From contig NZ_FQYR01000002.1 of assembly GCF_900141815.1 (NCBI RefSeq), positions 721,091 to 785,090 on the forward strand: a DNA stretch of 64,000 nucleotides, read 5' to 3'. The stretch is from Rubritalea squalenifaciens DSM 18772 (lineage in GTDB: Bacteria > Verrucomicrobiota > Verrucomicrobiia > Verrucomicrobiales > Akkermansiaceae). A program made the translations under genes and the position numbers. The notes under the pieces were generated by a model. The model saw only the letters and a program-made list of their open reading frames with translations. It was not told the origin of the DNA and did not search any database. Shown here piece after piece: positions 63,477 to 64,000 of the stretch; within the stretch, counting starts at the first letter, position 1, and each line of letters starts with the position of its first letter.

Positions 63477-64000
63477 TTAGATCAAGCCGTGGTACTTCTG
63501 GATAGGAGTCACGGTGAATTCCTTCTCCTTGAGTGAGCGGATGGCCTGAACGGAGGCCTTGGCCGCTGCGAGGTTGGTGCAGTGGGAGACCTTGTTGGTA
63601 ACCGCGCCGGAGCGGATAGTGACTTCGTCCTCGCGTGCCTCGTGGCCGGATGGGGTATTGATGACGAAGGAGATGTTTCCGTTCTTCATCATGTCCATGA
63701 CGTTCGGGCGCTTCTGCTCGGCGAGCTTGTAGAGGCGCTCTACTGGTACTCCCTCAGCCTTGAGGAACTTGTAGGTGCCGCCAGTGGAGTAGACGGTGAA
63801 GCCGAGGTCGACGAGCTCGCGGGCGATCTCGAGAGACTCAGGCTTGTCACGGTCATTGACGGAGAAGAAGACGTTTCCTTCGGTTGGCAGTGGGTTGAAG
63901 GCGGAGATCTGAGCCTTGGCGTAGGCGAGACCGAGATCAGCGTCGATACCCATCACTTCACCAGTGGACTTCATCTCAGGGCCTAGCACGATATCGATAC
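63477..64000 (-). CDS. carB: Carbamoyl-phosphate synthase large subunit, C-terminal part
   Basis: The frame is open to the window edge and starts mid-protein (I-D-I-V-L-G-P-E-M-K-S-T-G-E-V-M-G). This is the end of the second ATP-grasp domain followed by the MGS-like allosteric domain (about the last 140 residues; V-Y-S-T-G-G-T-Y-K-F-L and A-V-T-N-K-V), where UMP/IMP-type regulators bind in CarB. It ends with I-Q-K-Y-H-G-L-I. About 175 of roughly 1070 residues lie in the window; the rest is beyond it. Confidence 0.95.
   Translation of the reverse strand, partial: IDIVLGPEMKSTGEVMGIDADLGLAYAKAQISAFNPLPTEGNVFFSVNDRDKPESLEIARELVDLGFTVYSTGGTYKFLKAEGVPVERLYKLAEQKRPNVMDMMKNGNISFVINTPSGHEAREDEVTIRSGAVTNKVSHCTNLAAAKASVQAIRSLKEKEFTVTPIQKYHGLI

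Overview
This is bacterial chromosome from the Verrucomicrobiota, most like the marine Verrucomicrobiales (inferred from gene content; no rRNA gene is present). The markers are an exosortase/EpsI system with a PEP-CTERM substrate, a Planctomycete/Verrucomicrobia-type DUF1552 plus DUF1587/1592/1588/1585 cytochrome pair, SHD1-like secreted proteins, an ECF sigma/FecR pair, and large secreted enzymes with thrombospondin type 3 calcium repeats. I see no tRNA, rRNA, CRISPR array, insertion sequence or phage gene. Gene density is high: no gap between genes reaches 300 bases, and the longest (about 295, 266, 253 and 250 bases) are described as features.

Layout. 1-10.6 kb: an exopolysaccharide and exosortase operon on the + strand. 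It runs APH-type kinase, GT4 glycosyltransferase, O-antigen ligase-like polymerase, amidotransferase, LicC-like nucleotidyltransferase, CDP-alcohol phosphotransferase, exosortase, EpsI and initiating sugar-phosphate transferase, and ends at an intrinsic terminator. 10.7-14.1 kb: housekeeping genes prs, rplY, pth, rpsF and ssb. 14.1-20.3 kb: a CBM9-like protein, a DUF1287 protein whose catalytic Cys position is Ser, phosphofructokinase, PspA beside a classical-clade AAA+ ATPase, and a 3D-domain lipoprotein behind a long leader. 20.4-24.1 kb: the DUF1552/cytochrome pair on the minus strand. 24.2-34.2 kb: nth, then an ExbB-ExbD-ExbD energy-transduction cluster with two giant paralogous TPR proteins. 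34.3-43.3 kb: HU, a YiiX-like cysteine hydrolase and the complete F-type ATP synthase operon atpBEFHAGDC. 43.4-48.9 kb: a small conserved protein, tsaE, rplU-rpmA, a zinc protease, a CAP-domain protein, an NlpC/P60 lipoprotein and an aquaporin. 49-54.3 kb: a PepSY-like acidic protein with a two-component system, a PEP-CTERM protein, and a FecR/ECF sigma pair. 54.4-63.4 kb: secreted hydrolases (metallophosphoesterase, zinc peptidase, sulfatase, sialidase). The window ends inside carB.

How the parts fit. The first 10 kb makes and sorts a surface polymer; the PEP-CTERM protein at 51.5-52.1 kb is a likely exosortase client. The sulfatase and sialidase suggest growth on sulfated, sialylated host or algal glycans, and both end in a similar C-terminal module. 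The most notable regulatory pattern is a set of intergenic RNA hairpins inside otherwise continuous operons, placed just after genes whose products are needed in excess (rplY, rpsF, exbB, atpE, atpA, atpD). Several highly expressed genes also lack a Shine-Dalgarno sequence and carry A/C-rich leaders with a repeated CTAACTAAT motif. A perfect CRP-type palindrome overlaps the predicted atp promoter.
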